From: Misgurnus anguillicaudatus
Taxonomy: Eukaryota; Chordata; Actinopteri; Cypriniformes; Cobitidae
Length of the DNA: 64,000 bases
Direction of reading: 5' to 3'
NCBI RefSeq assembly: GCF_027580225.2
Contig: NC_073354.2
Span: 27,920,001 to 27,984,000 of the forward strand
Part shown: one piece after another, positions 12,317 through 25,419 of the stretch
How positions within the stretch are numbered: the stretch's first letter is position 1
Layout: each line of letters begins with the position of its first letter
Notes under the pieces: model-generated
The model's database searches: none
The model's input: the letters and a program-made list of their open reading frames with translations, nothing else
Told to the model about the DNA's origin: nothing
Made by a program: the position numbers and the translations under genes

Positions 12317-12800
12317 CACTGTAAAACCTAACAGTTAACTTAACTCAAACCATTTAAGTAAACCGGTTGCATTAGGCCATTTAAGTTTTAAAACATAAAT
12401 TTAAGTACTGTGAACTTGAATCATGCACTGAAAAAAAGTTTCATTGAATTTAATTAAAAAAAAGTTAATGTAGGTGGTTGCAATCAATTTATTTAAGCTA
12501 CATTTAAACAAAAAAAGATTAGTAACGTAAAATAAAATATAAAACTTTTGTTTAAATGTAGCTTAAATAAATTGATTGCAACTACTTACCTTAAAAAAAT
12601 GATTAAATTCAATGAATCATTTTTTTCAGTGTGTGCAATTATGCACTTATATTTAAGTAGTGTGAACTTAAATATAAGTGCATAACTGCATATGACTCAA
12701 TTTGTTTAAGTTCACAGTACTCACATGTATGTGTTTTAAAACTAATGCACCCGGTTTACTTAAATGGTTTGAGTTGAGTTAACTTTTAGGTTTTACAGTG
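12317..12800. mobile_element. CACTGTAAAA-type MITE with a second MITE inside
   Basis: The left end CACTGTAAAACCTAACAGTT and the right end AACTTTTAGGTTTTACAGTG (ending 12800) are inverted. Arms of about 100 bp carry AACTCAAACCATTTAAGTAA and its complement. A related element (CACTGAAAAAAA ... TTTTTTTCAGTG) lies inside at 12426-12631. Both are non-coding foldbacks. Confidence 0.75.
12426..12631. mobile_element. Inner CACTGAAAAA foldback MITE
   Basis: CACTGAAAAAAA at 12426 is mirrored by TTTTTTTCAGTG at 12631, and long arms contain GCAATCAATTTATTTAAGCT and its complement. It sits within the 12317-12800 element. Confidence 0.72.
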
Positions 12801-12909
12801 TGGTAGTAATAGCAATAATAATTCTAGGGATTGTTATGATTACAGGAATATTTTTAATGTCCATAATAATAACTTAATAATAATAATAATAATAAATAAT
12901 GAGTATTAT

Positions 12910-13270
12910 TAGGGCTGGGCATAGATTAATCTAGATTAATCTCACACAAAATAAAATTATTTTTTGCATAATATATGAGTTTGTGATGTGTGTAAATATT
13001 ATGTATATTTTTAAACACACACACACATACATATATATACATTTAAGAAGTGTTTATTTAAATATCGTTTTTTATTTATATATAATTTAGAATATATAAA
13101 AATATAAATAAATATATATACACATTTTAATGTTTCTTAAATACATACATGAATGTGTGTGTATTTATTATGTACATAATTATTACACACAGCACACACT
13201 CTATATATTATGCCAAAAATCTATTTTATTTTGTATGCGATTAATCGTGATTAATCGTTTCCCAGCCCTA
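12910..13270. mobile_element. hAT-like MITE with TAGGGCTGGG termini
   Basis: TAGGGCTGGGC at 12910 is mirrored by CCCAGCCCTA ending at 13270, with the subterminal AGATTAATC repeated in both arms. The flanks share only a loose ATTAT match, so the 8-bp duplication has decayed. This is a common type of fish hAT MITE; the assignment is from the termini. Confidence 0.7.
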
Positions 13271-14549
13271 ATTATTAACAGTAATAATAGTTGATTGTTG
13301 GAATCTAGTGTAACTGTATAACTAAGTAGATATTTTCTTCCCAAATATTATTATATTATTTCTCTGCAGCTTTTAACTACATATTCTTTTAAGCCTATTC
13401 TGGGAATTCACGCAGAGAAAAAATCTATTTTTTTCAGTGAATCAGACATTATATTATTCCACTCATAATCGTTGTGGTGCCGACATGGGACCCAGCTTCT
13501 TTTTAAACATTAACTATTGTAACATCTTTAGCTTTAAGTGAATTTGCGCCTAACTTTATTTTTCACGACAGTTATGGTGCGAATGTAAAGTATGAATAGC
13601 TAAATGGAAAGCCAGTGCATATGCTATTATCTCTTATGGGAATAGCTCTTCTTTAAAGAGGAAATATGTATAATTCTTTGCTGTAGTTAATTATTGCCTG
13701 CTATTGAAAGAGAGAGACAGTAATTGGACACCAGCGGTCCTTTTGATCTGCTGAGGCCGGGCACATTTCACTGCTGGTAATTTGAGGACTGCGTTCAGAT
13801 TTGTCATTGTAATAAAGATAAAAGGAGGTTATTGGATTTTGAATGTATTCATGGTTACTGTACATGTAAGTTAACCCCTAGTGGGTTTTAGACTGTATTT
13901 ACCGTACAGTAGCATGTTTGCATGTTACATTTAGGGGGAAATTAATTAAATTTACTGGGCACCTGATTCACTAAATGAATTATGCAAACCGATTTAGAAA
14001 GTCTTTATGACTTATCTTTATGCCGTCTTTGTGCTTAATTTGAATCTTCGTGCCACTGCGCTAAACCAGTGAGGACAGTACCTGGATAGAGAAGTTTGTG
14101 TAGAGATTATTTTAAGTCATTACTATTATTTTTTAAATTATTATTAATTATAATCGTTTTTGTTGTAATGCAGGTTTCATATGGCAACCTCATCCATTAC
14201 ATCTGTTAGAGAACCATCATTGATCACAATTTCAGAATTAAAATCACAAAATTATTCTTATGGTCTGGCACTATCGACACATCCATTGTGTCGTGGTGTG
14301 TCACACATGGTGTGTCACACTTTTTTCTTTCTAGCTCTGTTCTTAAAATATATATAGTGAAGACACATTCCCTCATTACAGCAATTTCTACAGGCTTGAT
14401 GCCCGCCCTGCTCCACACTAATGGTGGGACATGAACATAATGATCCCTGTCCTGTCATTAGTCCTAAGTAGTGTTAATTGAAGAGACCTGCGGTGTCGGA
14501 CTGGTGAGAATATGAATGTGGAACAGAAGGAGAGAGAGGGAGAGAGAGA

Positions 14550-14598
<49 letters not shown>

Positions 14599-15338
14599 TG
14601 AATGTTAAGGCCACTTTACCGAACCACTCAGACACAGAAGACCTCTCATTAGGTGACATAACTGTAAAGAGTCTGTTGCTAACTCTTGTTCTGCCAATGA
14701 GAAGGCTACTTCAACATTTACACTTGAAAAGCTCTCAAACCAAACTTCAGTTTGAATGGACCTTGGCCACATCCCCCATAATTAACGTATACATATACTG
14801 TAGAATGCTGTAGGACATCAACTTGTACTGTGAGTGGATAATCGCATGCTTTAGTGGCGTCAAGTGTATGACTGATGTTACAAAAAAGATTTCATATTCG
14901 TACATTAAAATGTTAGATCTGAAAGGGATCAGTGTTCGGTTCTTAGAGTGGTAACTTACAACGGTTTATACAGTGCATTTAATAGAATGTATAGTTAAAA
15001 ACTCACACAAGCAAAGAGTGCTGTTTTATAAATTATGAGGAAATCAAATGTTATAAATTATATTATTTCTATAAAATTTTAGAAATTTTAGAAATATTGC
15101 AAAAAAAAAAACACCTACATTACCAACATATCCTCCAACTTATACAACCATGAAAGTTGTTTGTCACTTCCCTCAAATAAAGCCAAAAGGTTTTCCATAT
15201 TATTGTATAACGGCAACAGAAAATACTGCTGTAAACTTTTGCCCTAATGCTTTGTGAGGTTAAATCTGTATAATAATAATATAATAATAGGTGGAACAAT
15301 CCTTCCTAAAATGCATTAAACTTTCGTTTACAAAGACG
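13271..15338. other. Intronic sequence with one repeat-free block and one microsatellite
   Basis: No exon seen. Bases 13550-13860 lack the repeat families found elsewhere and have mixed composition, so they are a candidate conserved noncoding block. The GA/GT microsatellite at 14529-14595 is listed separately. Confidence 0.4.
14529..14595. repeat. Compound GA/GT microsatellite
   Basis: A GA run is followed by a GT run (about 14550-14568) and a second GA run. It produces low-complexity frames on both strands that are not genes. Confidence 0.95.
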
Positions 15339-15704
15339 TGAAACTCACTCACTCGTGGTCGGGGGTGTTCACTGGTATGCTCACACAGGGATTGCTTCAA
15401 AGGATGCTTTCCAACAGGTGTTTTAGCATTCGTTGTAAACTTGTGGACCTATTTTTCCAAACGCCTCACACCCGTATATTCTTCCGTTGAGAGCTTGAAT
15501 AATAGACACTCCAGCCCAGTTGGTGGCGATAATCCACCTTTGCCAATTGCAAGAATACAAACAAAGTTCCCGGCGAGGAGTAATACCTCACAGCACATCT
15601 AATACAATACGATAAAACCTGTAGGAAAGCATCTTTTGCGGCGATTTTTGTGTGGGCATATCGGTGAACGCCCCTGACCACTCGGTGATTTTCACTCAGT
15701 TTAA
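15339..15704. mobile_element. Short DNA element with GTGGTC..GTTCAC inverted ends
   Basis: The left arm GTGGTCGGGGGTGTTCACTGG is mirrored by GGTGAACGCCCCTGACCAC at the right, and TGCTCACACA is mirrored by TGTGTGGGCA. Interior is non-coding. Target duplication not established. Confidence 0.6.
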
Positions 15705-18264
15705 CTAGAAAATGACTTTAAAAATACTTTAAAATGACTTAAATGTAAATATTTAAGTACTTACCATAACTTTATTGTAGAAAATGTCGATCATCAACTC
15801 CCGCGCACACACACTGAAGCCAATTAATTTCAGGTGCTTTTCTGACTACCTTCAGTCAACTCAGATTTTTCATTTGAGACGATAAATTGACTGAGCAGAG
15901 TTTAATATGTTCTGTGAATATACATTTTTGTTTTACCCCAATACCTTAAGTTTTAATTACCACAATGCATATTTTTGTTTGGGGAGAATTATTTGAAAGC
16001 AATATGTTGAGTCAATACTTAACTTTCAGTTTCCACAATTTTTTAAAATATAATTTTTTTACAGTGTAGGTTCTTTATAAAACCATTTAGACATAACATA
16101 CTCAGGCGCTGCGGACAGGTGAAAAATACTTGTGTCAGAAAGCGCAGGAAAGAAGGAGGAGGTTAAGTACATTGTGCATAGGTATGTCATAGTTGAACAT
16201 TTGGCATCTTTTGCATGCACAAATACGTTATTTTGAAGGTAGCCACACAGTTAACATGCTCAAATAGAGAGCGACGCGCATGTGGTGCAACGCGTTTTTC
16301 AGGCGCGTGGCGCCGCAGCCAGTTGAAAATACTTCAGCTTCATAGGCTACTTTATTTTGAAACGTAATTAATGTTAACTTTAAAACATTATCATAAGTCA
16401 TAATTGGCTGCTTGCACAAATTACCTATTGGGTAATTTTTAGAGGAGAACAGGCTCCCAAATTCCAAGTCTGTTTGTTAATATATGCCTCTGAAATGAAG
16501 GACAAATGATTGTGCCTGAAGTTAGTCAGATGTTCAGAAGCCCTGAAGTTAAACAGATTGACTGACTCTACAGATGGGTCCTTACTGCTCCAGCTGCCAG
16601 TGTACACTTACCGATAATCCAGTATTTCTAAAACATAATGATCTCCCTACAGAGTCGATATTTCAAGGAATCGTAGGCACACCTCGAAGGTTTGTACCTG
16701 ATTGCAGGCGAGCAGCTTCATTATTCTTCCTTATATCCCAATCCCAGAATGCACTGGAACAAACTCTGTTTAAAATGAATTCAGGATTGAGGTGAGAAGA
16801 TTGTTTAAATAAGTTCATTATTTGTCTAATTACAATGAATTGTCTCAGAGTTGCTGTCATATGCATTACTTCCTGATGGTTAGGGAGTTAACTAGGAAGG
16901 CAGTCATCTATGTAGGTAGAGACAGTGGCTGGAATTTACTATGCCAAGATAATTTGTTCTTGTTAGGAGAATGTGATTTGTTACTTGAAGTTTTAGAGAA
17001 ACTTTGCCTTTAGTATGCCAACAGCATTCACAATTCAGCAGAAATTCTGATAACAAATTACCCATCAGCCTTGCCAATAGAATAGATACATTTAAAGGCA
17101 AACTACTTCTCTATAGCTTTTATAACTTCACATAATGTATTTTTGCTTTGGATTGTGTATGTTTTTGATTTTCTCTTTAATATTTCTCTTATTATGAAGA
17201 TGAGGATGTGACGCACAAAAGTAGGAATTAGACTGGAACTGAAAGATTTTTCCCTGAAGCATTTTTGCATATCCAGGGTATTTTTGTAACGGGGATGATA
17301 TATTTTAAGCTTCTTTTGGAATCAATAAGGGTGAGTAGCTAGGACAGGTCACACATTAATGAGCTCTTGTACAAGGTTGACCTGAACCACATTTGCTTCA
17401 GCCTGCCATTAAAGGTCTTCAGAGGAAAGGTTTTTGCCTTAGGATATAGTGACTTAAATGACAAATGCCTTCTCTTTGTCTCCTCACAAAAGTATGCATT
17501 TTGTATCCAGTAAAACTAGAAAATAGTATAATATCATCTTAAAAAATCAGGGCCTTTATAGAGTCTAAACTAATTTAGTGAAAATTGGGTTTTATTTGAT
17601 ATTATGCGTTTCAAATCCTCCAACAGTTCTCGTCATTGCTTGCGCTTGTATCTTTCACAGCAAAGGAGGGATGCATCTCTGTATATATGTGTGTGCATTG
17701 CAAAGGGTGTGTTTTGGGATTGATTGTGGTGTGCCACGTCCCTTTTTCGCTTGTTTGTATGGACAGACATATTGCGTCAGCCAGGTTAGGACACAGTGTT
17801 ACCTCAGGTAACACAACCTCAGGTACTACATGAGTGAAAAAGTGAAAAGTGACATTGACGTGCTAGCGTTTTACCAAACTTTAACATTTTTCAGCTCTTT
17901 TTAAAATATGCAAACTGAAACAATATGCTAGAATGCCTTGGTGGATACAGTGCCTTAATGTTAAAGTATATTTTTCTATTACACTCTATTTAATGCAATT
18001 TAATGCTTTATGTTCGGCAGATCTCGACAGATATTCCCTAAAAATCAGCACAGAATGCGAATGAGCGATGCATTGTAAAATGTTTACCGATCTGTAAAGT
18101 CAGCTCAGTGCAACAAATAAATAAAATGCAATTACGCCTTCAGAACGAACCAAATGCAAATTGGGACAACAATGATATACCCCAATGAATCAGACCTAAA
18201 TTAGAGTCACATGCTTTTCAAGTTGAGGAAATATCTGAGTTATTCATCTCTGTGTTTTCCACAG
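15705..18264. other. Intronic sequence before exon 18265
   Basis: A CACTGTAAAA-type terminus in reverse ends near 16067, probably a fragment. The rest shows no exon or RNA gene. Several 60-77 residue frames overlap on both strands and look accidental. Confidence 0.45.
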
Positions 18265-18377
18265 TTGGTGCTTCCAGAATACTCCATCCATGTCCTCTTC
18301 TGTATTATGTTCCTGTGTGCTCAGGAATGGCTGACTGTAGGTCTGAACATCCCTCTGCTCTTCTACAACACATGGAG
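18265..18377 (+). CDS. cnih3: Cornichon homolog, exon for membrane segments 2-3
   Basis: This 113-base exon starts after the acceptor TTTTCCACAG and ends before the donor GTGAGT. It encodes [20 protein letters not shown] and then [18 protein letters not shown], ending in phase 2 (AG|G, Arg). These match the second and third membrane helices of cornichon proteins. LVLPEYSIH and LCAQEWLT match vertebrate CNIH3 better than CNIH2 (LVVPEYSIH, LCAAEWVT, from memory). NTWR replaces the usual HFWR or HLWR. The antisense 128-residue frame here is a shadow. Confidence 0.93.
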
Positions 18378-18959
18378 GTGAGTACCTGAGCCAGCCTTTT
18401 GCTATGATTAAGGATGTCAGGTACATCCCTGACAGATGCCAGAGAAATAGGTGTGCTGAGAAATCATACTTGTCTTTTGGGCCTAACAGCAAAAACAAGT
18501 CAGGGGTCATCAAAAACCCTGCCTGTGAATCATTCGATGCATTTGGGTTTGCTGGCATGTTTATGGAGGGCTGGGGTTTGAAAAGAGGAACAAAATAACT
18601 AAAGTAAGTTAATGATAAAACGCAACACATTGGTCAGCTTACAGCTTCAGGTTTTCGTAAGACATTTTCAAAGGAACTACTTGCTCAGCCTATTTCAACA
18701 CACACACAAAAACGCAGAGGAGGAATTCACTAAGGATGAATTGTGTCCACTGATAGCATTGTTTATTTAGCCCCTAAATCACTGAAGGAATTATGCAAAT
18801 TAGGTTATAGAAGAAACACGCCCACTAAAGTTGTGTTGCTAAGCACAATCCCTCAATCGTAATGTGGATCAGAGTGCTATAGTAGTTTTGTATACTCTGT
18901 ACAGCATCACTCCATCTCTGCAATCCAGGCACTCGATTGCAGTGGTCACTTTTTAAAAT
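18378..18959. other. Intronic sequence, nothing recognised
   Basis: Start of the 4,647-bp intron between the two membrane-segment exons. No element or exon recognised. Confidence 0.5.
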
Positions 18960-19145
18960 GCACTAAAGGTACAAAAGCTGTCACTGGGACAGTAATCCTT
19001 TAAAAGCTCCTAATATGTACCATTTAGGTACAGATATGTTATGTCATAAGTATCAAAATGTACCTTTGATGTACTAATATGTACCCTTTAGGTACAAAGG
19101 GCACCAACCCAGTGACAGCTTGTGTACCTTTATTTCTAAGAGTGC
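18960..19145. repeat. GGTACC-rich repeat, family G copy
   Basis: Contains GGTACAAAAGCTGTCACTGG near the left and a mirrored CCAGTGACAGCTTGTGTACC near 19108-19127, with ATATGTACC words between. Complete short inverted-repeat copy of the family at 62705-63412. Confidence 0.7.
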
Positions 19146-19565
19146 TTAGTGATAAGTCTGGTTATAAGTGTCCTCTGTATAAGACAAAAGGTATCTTTAA
19201 GCAAAGATAAGAGAGCACACTATAAAATGCTGTGTTGTTTTAACCCATTGTTGGGTGAAATATGGATACTTTCTAGGTTCATTAGATTGCAATTAAGTTG
19301 TGTATTTGACCCAATCATAAGTTAAAGCCACCTAGCATTTGTGAGTGAATGTTTTGCACTGAAAAAATGACAGTACTTACAGCATAGCAGTCATTGAGCG
19401 CATTTAGGTTTTGCTGAATAAGGTGCATACTGTACTTTTGCACTGAAATACTATGATTTTTTTTATCCATTTAACAGATGCTTTTATCCAAAGTGAGTGA
19501 GGATTTACAACGTTTTGCCTCAACAGACAACAATAAGCACTGTACACAAAAGCTATGTTTACAAG

Positions 19566-20128
19566 TAGGGGTGGGCGATAAACCGGTAGACATGATTAAC
19601 CGGTAGAAATTTGTCAACCGGTAGAGATTTTGGACTAATCTCTATCGAGGTTACGCACCCACGTCACGCTCCTGTGAGCGTGGTTACGAAAACATAACTT
19701 TTGAACACGTATTTAAGCACTGCAGTTTTAAAACAAGTTATTTTAAGCCATTGAAACACAAACAAGAGATCTATATGCGTGCGCTCTTTCTGTGTGTGAG
19801 GAGCGTGCAAGTCGCGCAACCGCTGCTCTTGTGAGGAGCGCGCAAGTCGCGCATAGTCTCGCAACGCTGCTCATTGAGCTCGTGAGCATTTTCCCCGCTT
19901 TATTGGCCTGGCCTTAAATACATATGCATCACAATTGCCGTCTTTGCAAGTATCCTCATAAACACGACCATTTAAAGTGAACAGCTAAAAGAGAAAACAA
20001 ACGCATGTGTAACATAGGGTCCAGTCTTAAAGGGGAAGTTACCTAATTTTGCTCCTGTCTGTCACTCATGTTTAAACAGCATTAAGAGAAAATCTCTCAC
20101 TGCTCATGAAAAAATCACTTTTCTACTT

Positions 20129-20164
<36 letters not shown>

Positions 20165-20327
20165 GCTTGTATAAGGTTTTTGTGAGAATTATGTACATTT
20201 CTATGGTATTAAAGATTTTAATAGCCTTATTAAAACATTAAAAAACTCTACCGTGATACATATCGTTATCATGATATAAAATTAATCCTATCGTGATATA
20301 AGATTTTGGTCATATCGCCCACCCCTA
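19566..20327. mobile_element. hAT element with perfect 8-bp target duplication
   Basis: The termini TAGGGGTGGGCGATA at 19566 and TATCGCCCACCCCTA ending at 20327 are flanked by TTTACAAG on both sides (19558-19565, 20328-20335). 762 bp, non-coding, containing an AT microsatellite at 20132-20162. The perfect duplication indicates a fairly recent insertion. Confidence 0.9.
20132..20162. repeat. AT microsatellite
   Basis: An uninterrupted alternating AT run of about 30 bases inside the hAT element. Confidence 0.95.
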
Positions 20328-20368
20328 TTTACAAGTAAGAATAGTACTGAAGCCAAAATATTTTTTAA

Positions 20369-20816
20369 AGGGGGATAAATCATGAATTTCTGACTTTTTT
20401 CATGTTTACGTTCTATAATTGGGTCCACAGTGCTTCTATCAACCTAGAAAATGTGAAAAAGAACAACATAGTAACTTAGTTTTGGTAAACCATTCTCTGC
20501 AAGCATGAAAAAATAGGTAATTGAAATTTGTCTCCCCTTGTGATGTCAGAAGGGGATAATACTGCCCCTTAATCTGCACGATAATACTGCCCCTTAATCA
20601 AACCACGACACTGCCATTTAGTGCAGAGATCAGCTCATTTGCATTTTAAAGGACACTCTCAAAACGGCACATTTTTGCTCACACCAACAAAGTGGCAATT
20701 TTAACATGCTATAATAAATTATCTATACAGTATTTTGAACTAGAACTTCACATACGTACTCTGGGGACACCAAAATTTTATTTTACATCTTTAAAAAGTC
20801 TTGTGAAATGTCCCCT
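20369..20816. mobile_element. TTAA element, family A copy 3
   Basis: TTAA lies at 20365-20368 and 20817-20820, with ends AGGGGGATAAATCATG and TGAAATGTCCCCT. The interior is collinear with the other two copies but has a small tandem duplication of GATAATACTGCCCCTTAATC near 20555-20600. Confidence 0.87.
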
Positions 20817-21285
20817 TTAATAGAACATGTTTAGCAATGTTAAACTGTGGAAAGCCAATGGTTAAGGATTAGAAATCCTGTAGAATTTGGAAAAGAAATA
20901 AAACAGTATGTGATGAAGTGGCACAATGTTTAGTGAATTTGACAGTTATTTTTCTCAGTGTACATTAGTCTTTCTCATTTCTTTCATATGAATAGTAGCA
21001 GAATCAATGTTTCATGACACAGTGAAATAACTAGAGCAATGACAACTGCTTTAAATGAGTTTCTGTCATTTTGCCGTGGAGCTTTAAATCTTTTTGTGGG
21101 GTTTATTACAGCATGTTCAGAACTGTTGTGAATTACTGCCACCACCCTCATAAAATGAACGATCTTCCTACTCTTTCTTCTGTAAGCTGATTTTCATTCA
21201 GTCTTGAACTAATGTTAGACATTGATGCTTTTTTAATATTATTCATTTTAAAATTGAGCTATAATCAAAATTCCACTACATTTCT

Positions 21286-22801
21286 AAAAAAAATGCTGGG
21301 TTGTTTTTTTTAACGCATGCGTTGGGTCAAACCCGAATTTCAACCCAAATCCTAGGTTGTTGTAGCCCATTGTTGGGTCAAATATAAAAAATGTCTGGGT
21401 TATTTTAACCCATTGTTAATGTTCATTAATCCCTTTTTGAGCCAATACGCCTTATTCAGTTCGCCGCCATGTTGTTTCCAAACTGAGGCTGTGAGGGATA
21501 GACGTCCAGAGTGTGCACTCCCAAAGCTCCCAAAACACACACTGTCCAAAGAGTCTTTAGTTTGATCAGATTTATAAAAGACAGATCAGCTGTATCGATA
21601 CTTTCCGATAACACACAGAAAAATTTGGAAGGAGGAGTCACGAGCTGCGGAAGGAGCGAGTCACGAGTCATGCAACACAGTATACAAAACTGGATAACTT
21701 ATGATTCACTACATGTTAGTACCATTTACATTATATGCATAATATTTGTAAAATAATTAGGGATGCACCGAATCCAGGATTCGGATTCGGCCGAATACTG
21801 GGCTTTTTGACGGGGTTCGGGTTCGGCCGAATCCTAGATTTTTTTTCCACCGAACCGAACCCTAGGCTTGCGCTACGCTAGTCGACGTCACGCGGCCGTT
21901 GATTACACACATCGGGTGCTGACGTGGAGATGAACTTTTTCTTTCGGGTGAGCCTTAGGGGCTGGACACACCAAAACTTTTAAACGCGGCTGAAAACGCC
22001 TTGAGGACGTCGAATGGCAGCTGTTTTTCAGCTGAACGCTTGGTAGCTGTGATGCTTTAGCTGTGAGCCGGTTGGTTGCTGTGATAATGTCCTGCCCCTC
22101 CTCCACTGTAATTGGACGGCCGTGTGAAAACTGACATTGATGAGCGGAGCTTTTCACTCAAAGTTGAATAACTCTCTCGGCGCTCAGCGCTGGGCGCGGA
22201 AAAAACCCGAGCGTCGGTTTTCAGTGCGGAAAAAGCCAGCTAGCTGCTTGCTTATTGGAAAAACGAGCGTGTCGCAACGCATCGCTTTCATTTTGCATAG
22301 GTAATTGTCAAAATAGTTTTTCCAACTTGTCATCCTGGCATAATGTTGCCTATCCTTTTTTTACAGTTAAAATTAAATAAAATGAAAAATACACTGCTGT
22401 GGACGTTGTTTACTTCATTAATGTGTTTTACTGTGTTAATGGAATAAGGATGCGAGTAGGATTCGGTATTCGGATTCGGTATTCGGCCGAACCCAAAAAA
22501 TCTGGATTCGGTGCATCCCTAAAAATAATGTATTTTCTGCATTTTGATGGCTGAATAACCCGCATCCCGGTACAAAACAATAGGTTAAAAGCGCACACCC
22601 TGGACGTCTCTTAAATGATTACATAATGATTAAGATGGCGGCAGGCTGAATAAGCTGTATGCTGGGTTGAAAATAACCCAGAATATATAGCTTGTAATGG
22701 ACTGCTTTGGATAATTCATAAATATAAGGTTAATTTAAACCCAACATAGGTTTTGTTCATATTTTACCCAACAATGGGTTGACACAACTCAGCATTTTTT
22801 T
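21286..22801. mobile_element. AAAATGCTGGGTTG-ended element carrying three nested layers
   Basis: The left end AAAAATGCTGGGTTGT and the right end ACAACTCAGCATTTTTTT are inverted, with TTGGGTCAAA and complementary phrases in the arms. Inside lies an element with TTATTCAGTTCGCCGCCATG (21451) mirrored by GATGGCGGCAGGCTGAATAA (22635). That one contains the hAT at 21758-22521, which contains a Harbinger-like fragment from about 21955. Confidence 0.65.
21758..22521. mobile_element. hAT element with TAGGGATGCACCGAAT termini
   Basis: The termini TAGGGATGCACCGAATCC and GGATTCGGTGCATCCCTA are flanked by AAAATAAT on both sides (21750-21757, 22522-22529). Subterminal repeats of ATTCGGCCGAA are present. 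764 bp. The centre carries sequence related to the element at 45263-45665. Confidence 0.9.
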
Positions 22802-23024
22802 GTGCAAATTCTTGATCACTGGGATAAAACACATTGACACGCGAATATCTTCAGCACATCAAACAAAGTTGAACCGAAAAACAGAACAGACTGTTCAAAG
22901 CAGTCAATCTGAATTTCTAGCAGCCTGCGGCAGCTGCCGAAACACAAGCCGTAAGCTCAGATCACAGATGGAGATATTGTTACAAGACGCACTACCCGTC
23001 TCGTGTTTTTCCCGTCTGCGGCAG

Positions 23025-23168
23025 GTACTTCCACAGCCCGACCGACACCAAGGAGCTCCTCTATGATCCGGCATCTGTCATGAATGGAGACACACTGAAA
23101 TTCTGCCAAAAAGAAGCCTGGTGCAAGATGTCCTTCTTCGTCCTCTCATTCTTTTACTATCTCTACTG
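23025..23168 (+). CDS. cnih3: Cornichon homolog, exon for loop and membrane segment 4
   Basis: This 144-base exon follows GCGGCAG and precedes GTGAGTG. It completes Arg from the previous exon, then encodes YFHSPTDTKELLYDPASVMN, GDTLKFCQKEAWCK and MSFFVLSFFYYLY, ending with TG of the next codon. YFH, YDP, VMN.DTL and FCQKEAWCK are cornichon landmarks, and QKEAWCK fits CNIH3 rather than CNIH2 (QKESWCK). The SFFYYLY stretch is the fourth helix. The following intron is 7,764 bp. Confidence 0.93.
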
Positions 23169-25196
23169 GTGAGTGTTTATAGTTTGTGTCTAGATGTATC
23201 GGCCTATAAAGCAATTTTTCCCACTACTGTACATCGGCCGATTGTTTCAAACACCCGATGATCGGGGCAGATTACAATACAGCCTGGCAAACATAAGGGA
23301 CGCATTAGAACTCATGCTGTGTGATTATTTTGAATGGGGTGACACTTGCAACAAAATTGCATTTCGTATGCTCTGTGCATCTTGTTTTTACAACATAATA
23401 ATTAGAAACCAGATGTAAAAAACAAAACTATCGTATCTACTGATATCAGTAGATGTCATAATCAAATATCATACTGTATCAGCACAAAGATGTTATCAGT
23501 GCATACTTAGTCTATACTCTAGCAATCCTTAAGCCTATAGCATAGCAGAAATGCATATGTAAACAAGCATTTGAACTGGCAAGGACTCTGTGCACTTGGA
23601 TGACACATGCCTTTGGGTTGAATCTCTAATATTTTTCTCCACATTACAGTATATCATGTCACATTAAATGTTAAATGCACAGATACGAATGCACATATTC
23701 TTTAAAGGTTTACCCTTCGAGCAAACAGGCAAGATGACATTTTGTCAGACCAAGGGCACAGATATTTTACATTATTTAACACAATTTGATGCTGAAATTC
23801 GAATTCTTGGTCGAATGCTGTGATGCAGCCATGTTATTCCTCTTGTTTTATAGAATCTCATATCTTCGACCTCGGCACGCAGTAATATTGACTGAAGTTT
23901 GTGTGAGAGGGGCAGTAGTCAGGAGTGATGATGTTACTGTGGCCGAGGTCGAAGTGCTGAAAACTAAGTACTCTTCCGCCATAAAATATAGTTCTCATTT
24001 TTTATCCGCTTAAACAATCGCCACGTTTTATTTTGTGCCACCATATTTACTCATGTAACGGTCTTTAAATAGGGAAAATATGGAAGTGTTTGGTGGCTTC
24101 TATATTCATCCCTGTTTGGATCCTAAGGAATGAATGGGGCTAGGCTAAATGCTAACACATTCACGGCAAAGTACAAAGATTAAGTGCAAGCATTAAAAAA
24201 GATAGGTATGTATTAATTAGTCTAATTTGAGGTAAGAACATAGGAAAATATAGAAAAACTGTGGTGTTTTCCTTTAAAGAGTGATATGAGGAGCTCAGAT
24301 GCAAAAATTTTCAGGGCAACTACGTAATAATATCAATGTTCCTGCTACAGCCATGGTACGGCAGCAAAGTCCTTTATTATTACACCGGATTGAGAGTATA
24401 GTTCCTAGCCATATCAGCCTAGAAAATCGCAACTTTTAATAATCCGTCAGTCTTAGTACACTATGTAACTACAGAAGAGTCAAGTTTTAAATAGGAAAAA
24501 CTCTTTGGTTATTTTTTAGCGAGATGCTAATGGTCTAATCAGATTCTATAGATTATGCTAAGCTATGCTAAAAGTGGTACCCTTAACCCGGAGATCAGCT
24601 GAATAGATTCCAAAACGGTAAAACTCAAATGTTTAACTCTAGGAGAGCCAGAAAATAAACCTATTTTCAAAAAAAGTGGAGTGTCCCTTTAAGAGTCTGA
24701 TTAAAAATGCTCATTTACATGAAAACATGTCAGATGCACTTAGAGGGTTTTGCATCTGAGCTCTTCATATGTTTATTCCCATTATGTGAAACGCCTTTTG
24801 TTGACATCTTTGCCCGGCAGTTCAGTGTATTTGATGAATGCTGCTCATTTGTCTACCCAGTTTAACCTCAGATCTTGGAATTTCGAAAGTACTCCAACCC
24901 TTTAACAAATCAATCGCAAATTCAATATCAGTGCACCAGGCCATTCCCATCCAATTACAAGAGCTACAATAGCGCGCTTGCCGATTTTTTTTTTCTTCTA
25001 AACACCATTTAAACCTAATGACTCAAGAAGGCAGTGTGCAATTTTGATAGAACCGAAACATAGAGATTTAGGCAAATTCCACTCTAGTTCTTATAAGTTT
25101 ATAAGCTTTACGCAAATGGCAAAGACATGAGGAAAGTTCTTAATGTTGAGCACAGCTTCAGATCTCCATTGAACCATTAGGATCATGTCTATAATC
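23169..25196. other. Intronic sequence, nothing recognised
   Basis: First part of the last intron. Repeated searching for a canonical terminal cornichon exon here (AG followed by T/C-ATG-RTN-TAY) found none. No mobile-element termini recognised. Confidence 0.5.
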
Positions 25197-25419
25197 TACA
25201 ACGCGTTCCAAATTATTATGCACATGCCATTTCTGTTTATTTTTCCAATACAGTCAGTTTACAAATTTTATTTTACCCTCAACACTTATATGACAGTGTG
25301 GATGTTATTCTATTTAAATGAAATAAAAATGTCAAAAGATACTTTAATACTTTGAAAAATATGCTGTTTTAAATTATTATGCAGAATGCACTTTAACCAA
25401 ATTTATAATGATATAATTG

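Noticed and set aside
18244..18630. Minus-strand 128-codon frame
   Set aside because: It is antisense to the well-supported cornichon exon 18265-18377, with no splice or family support.
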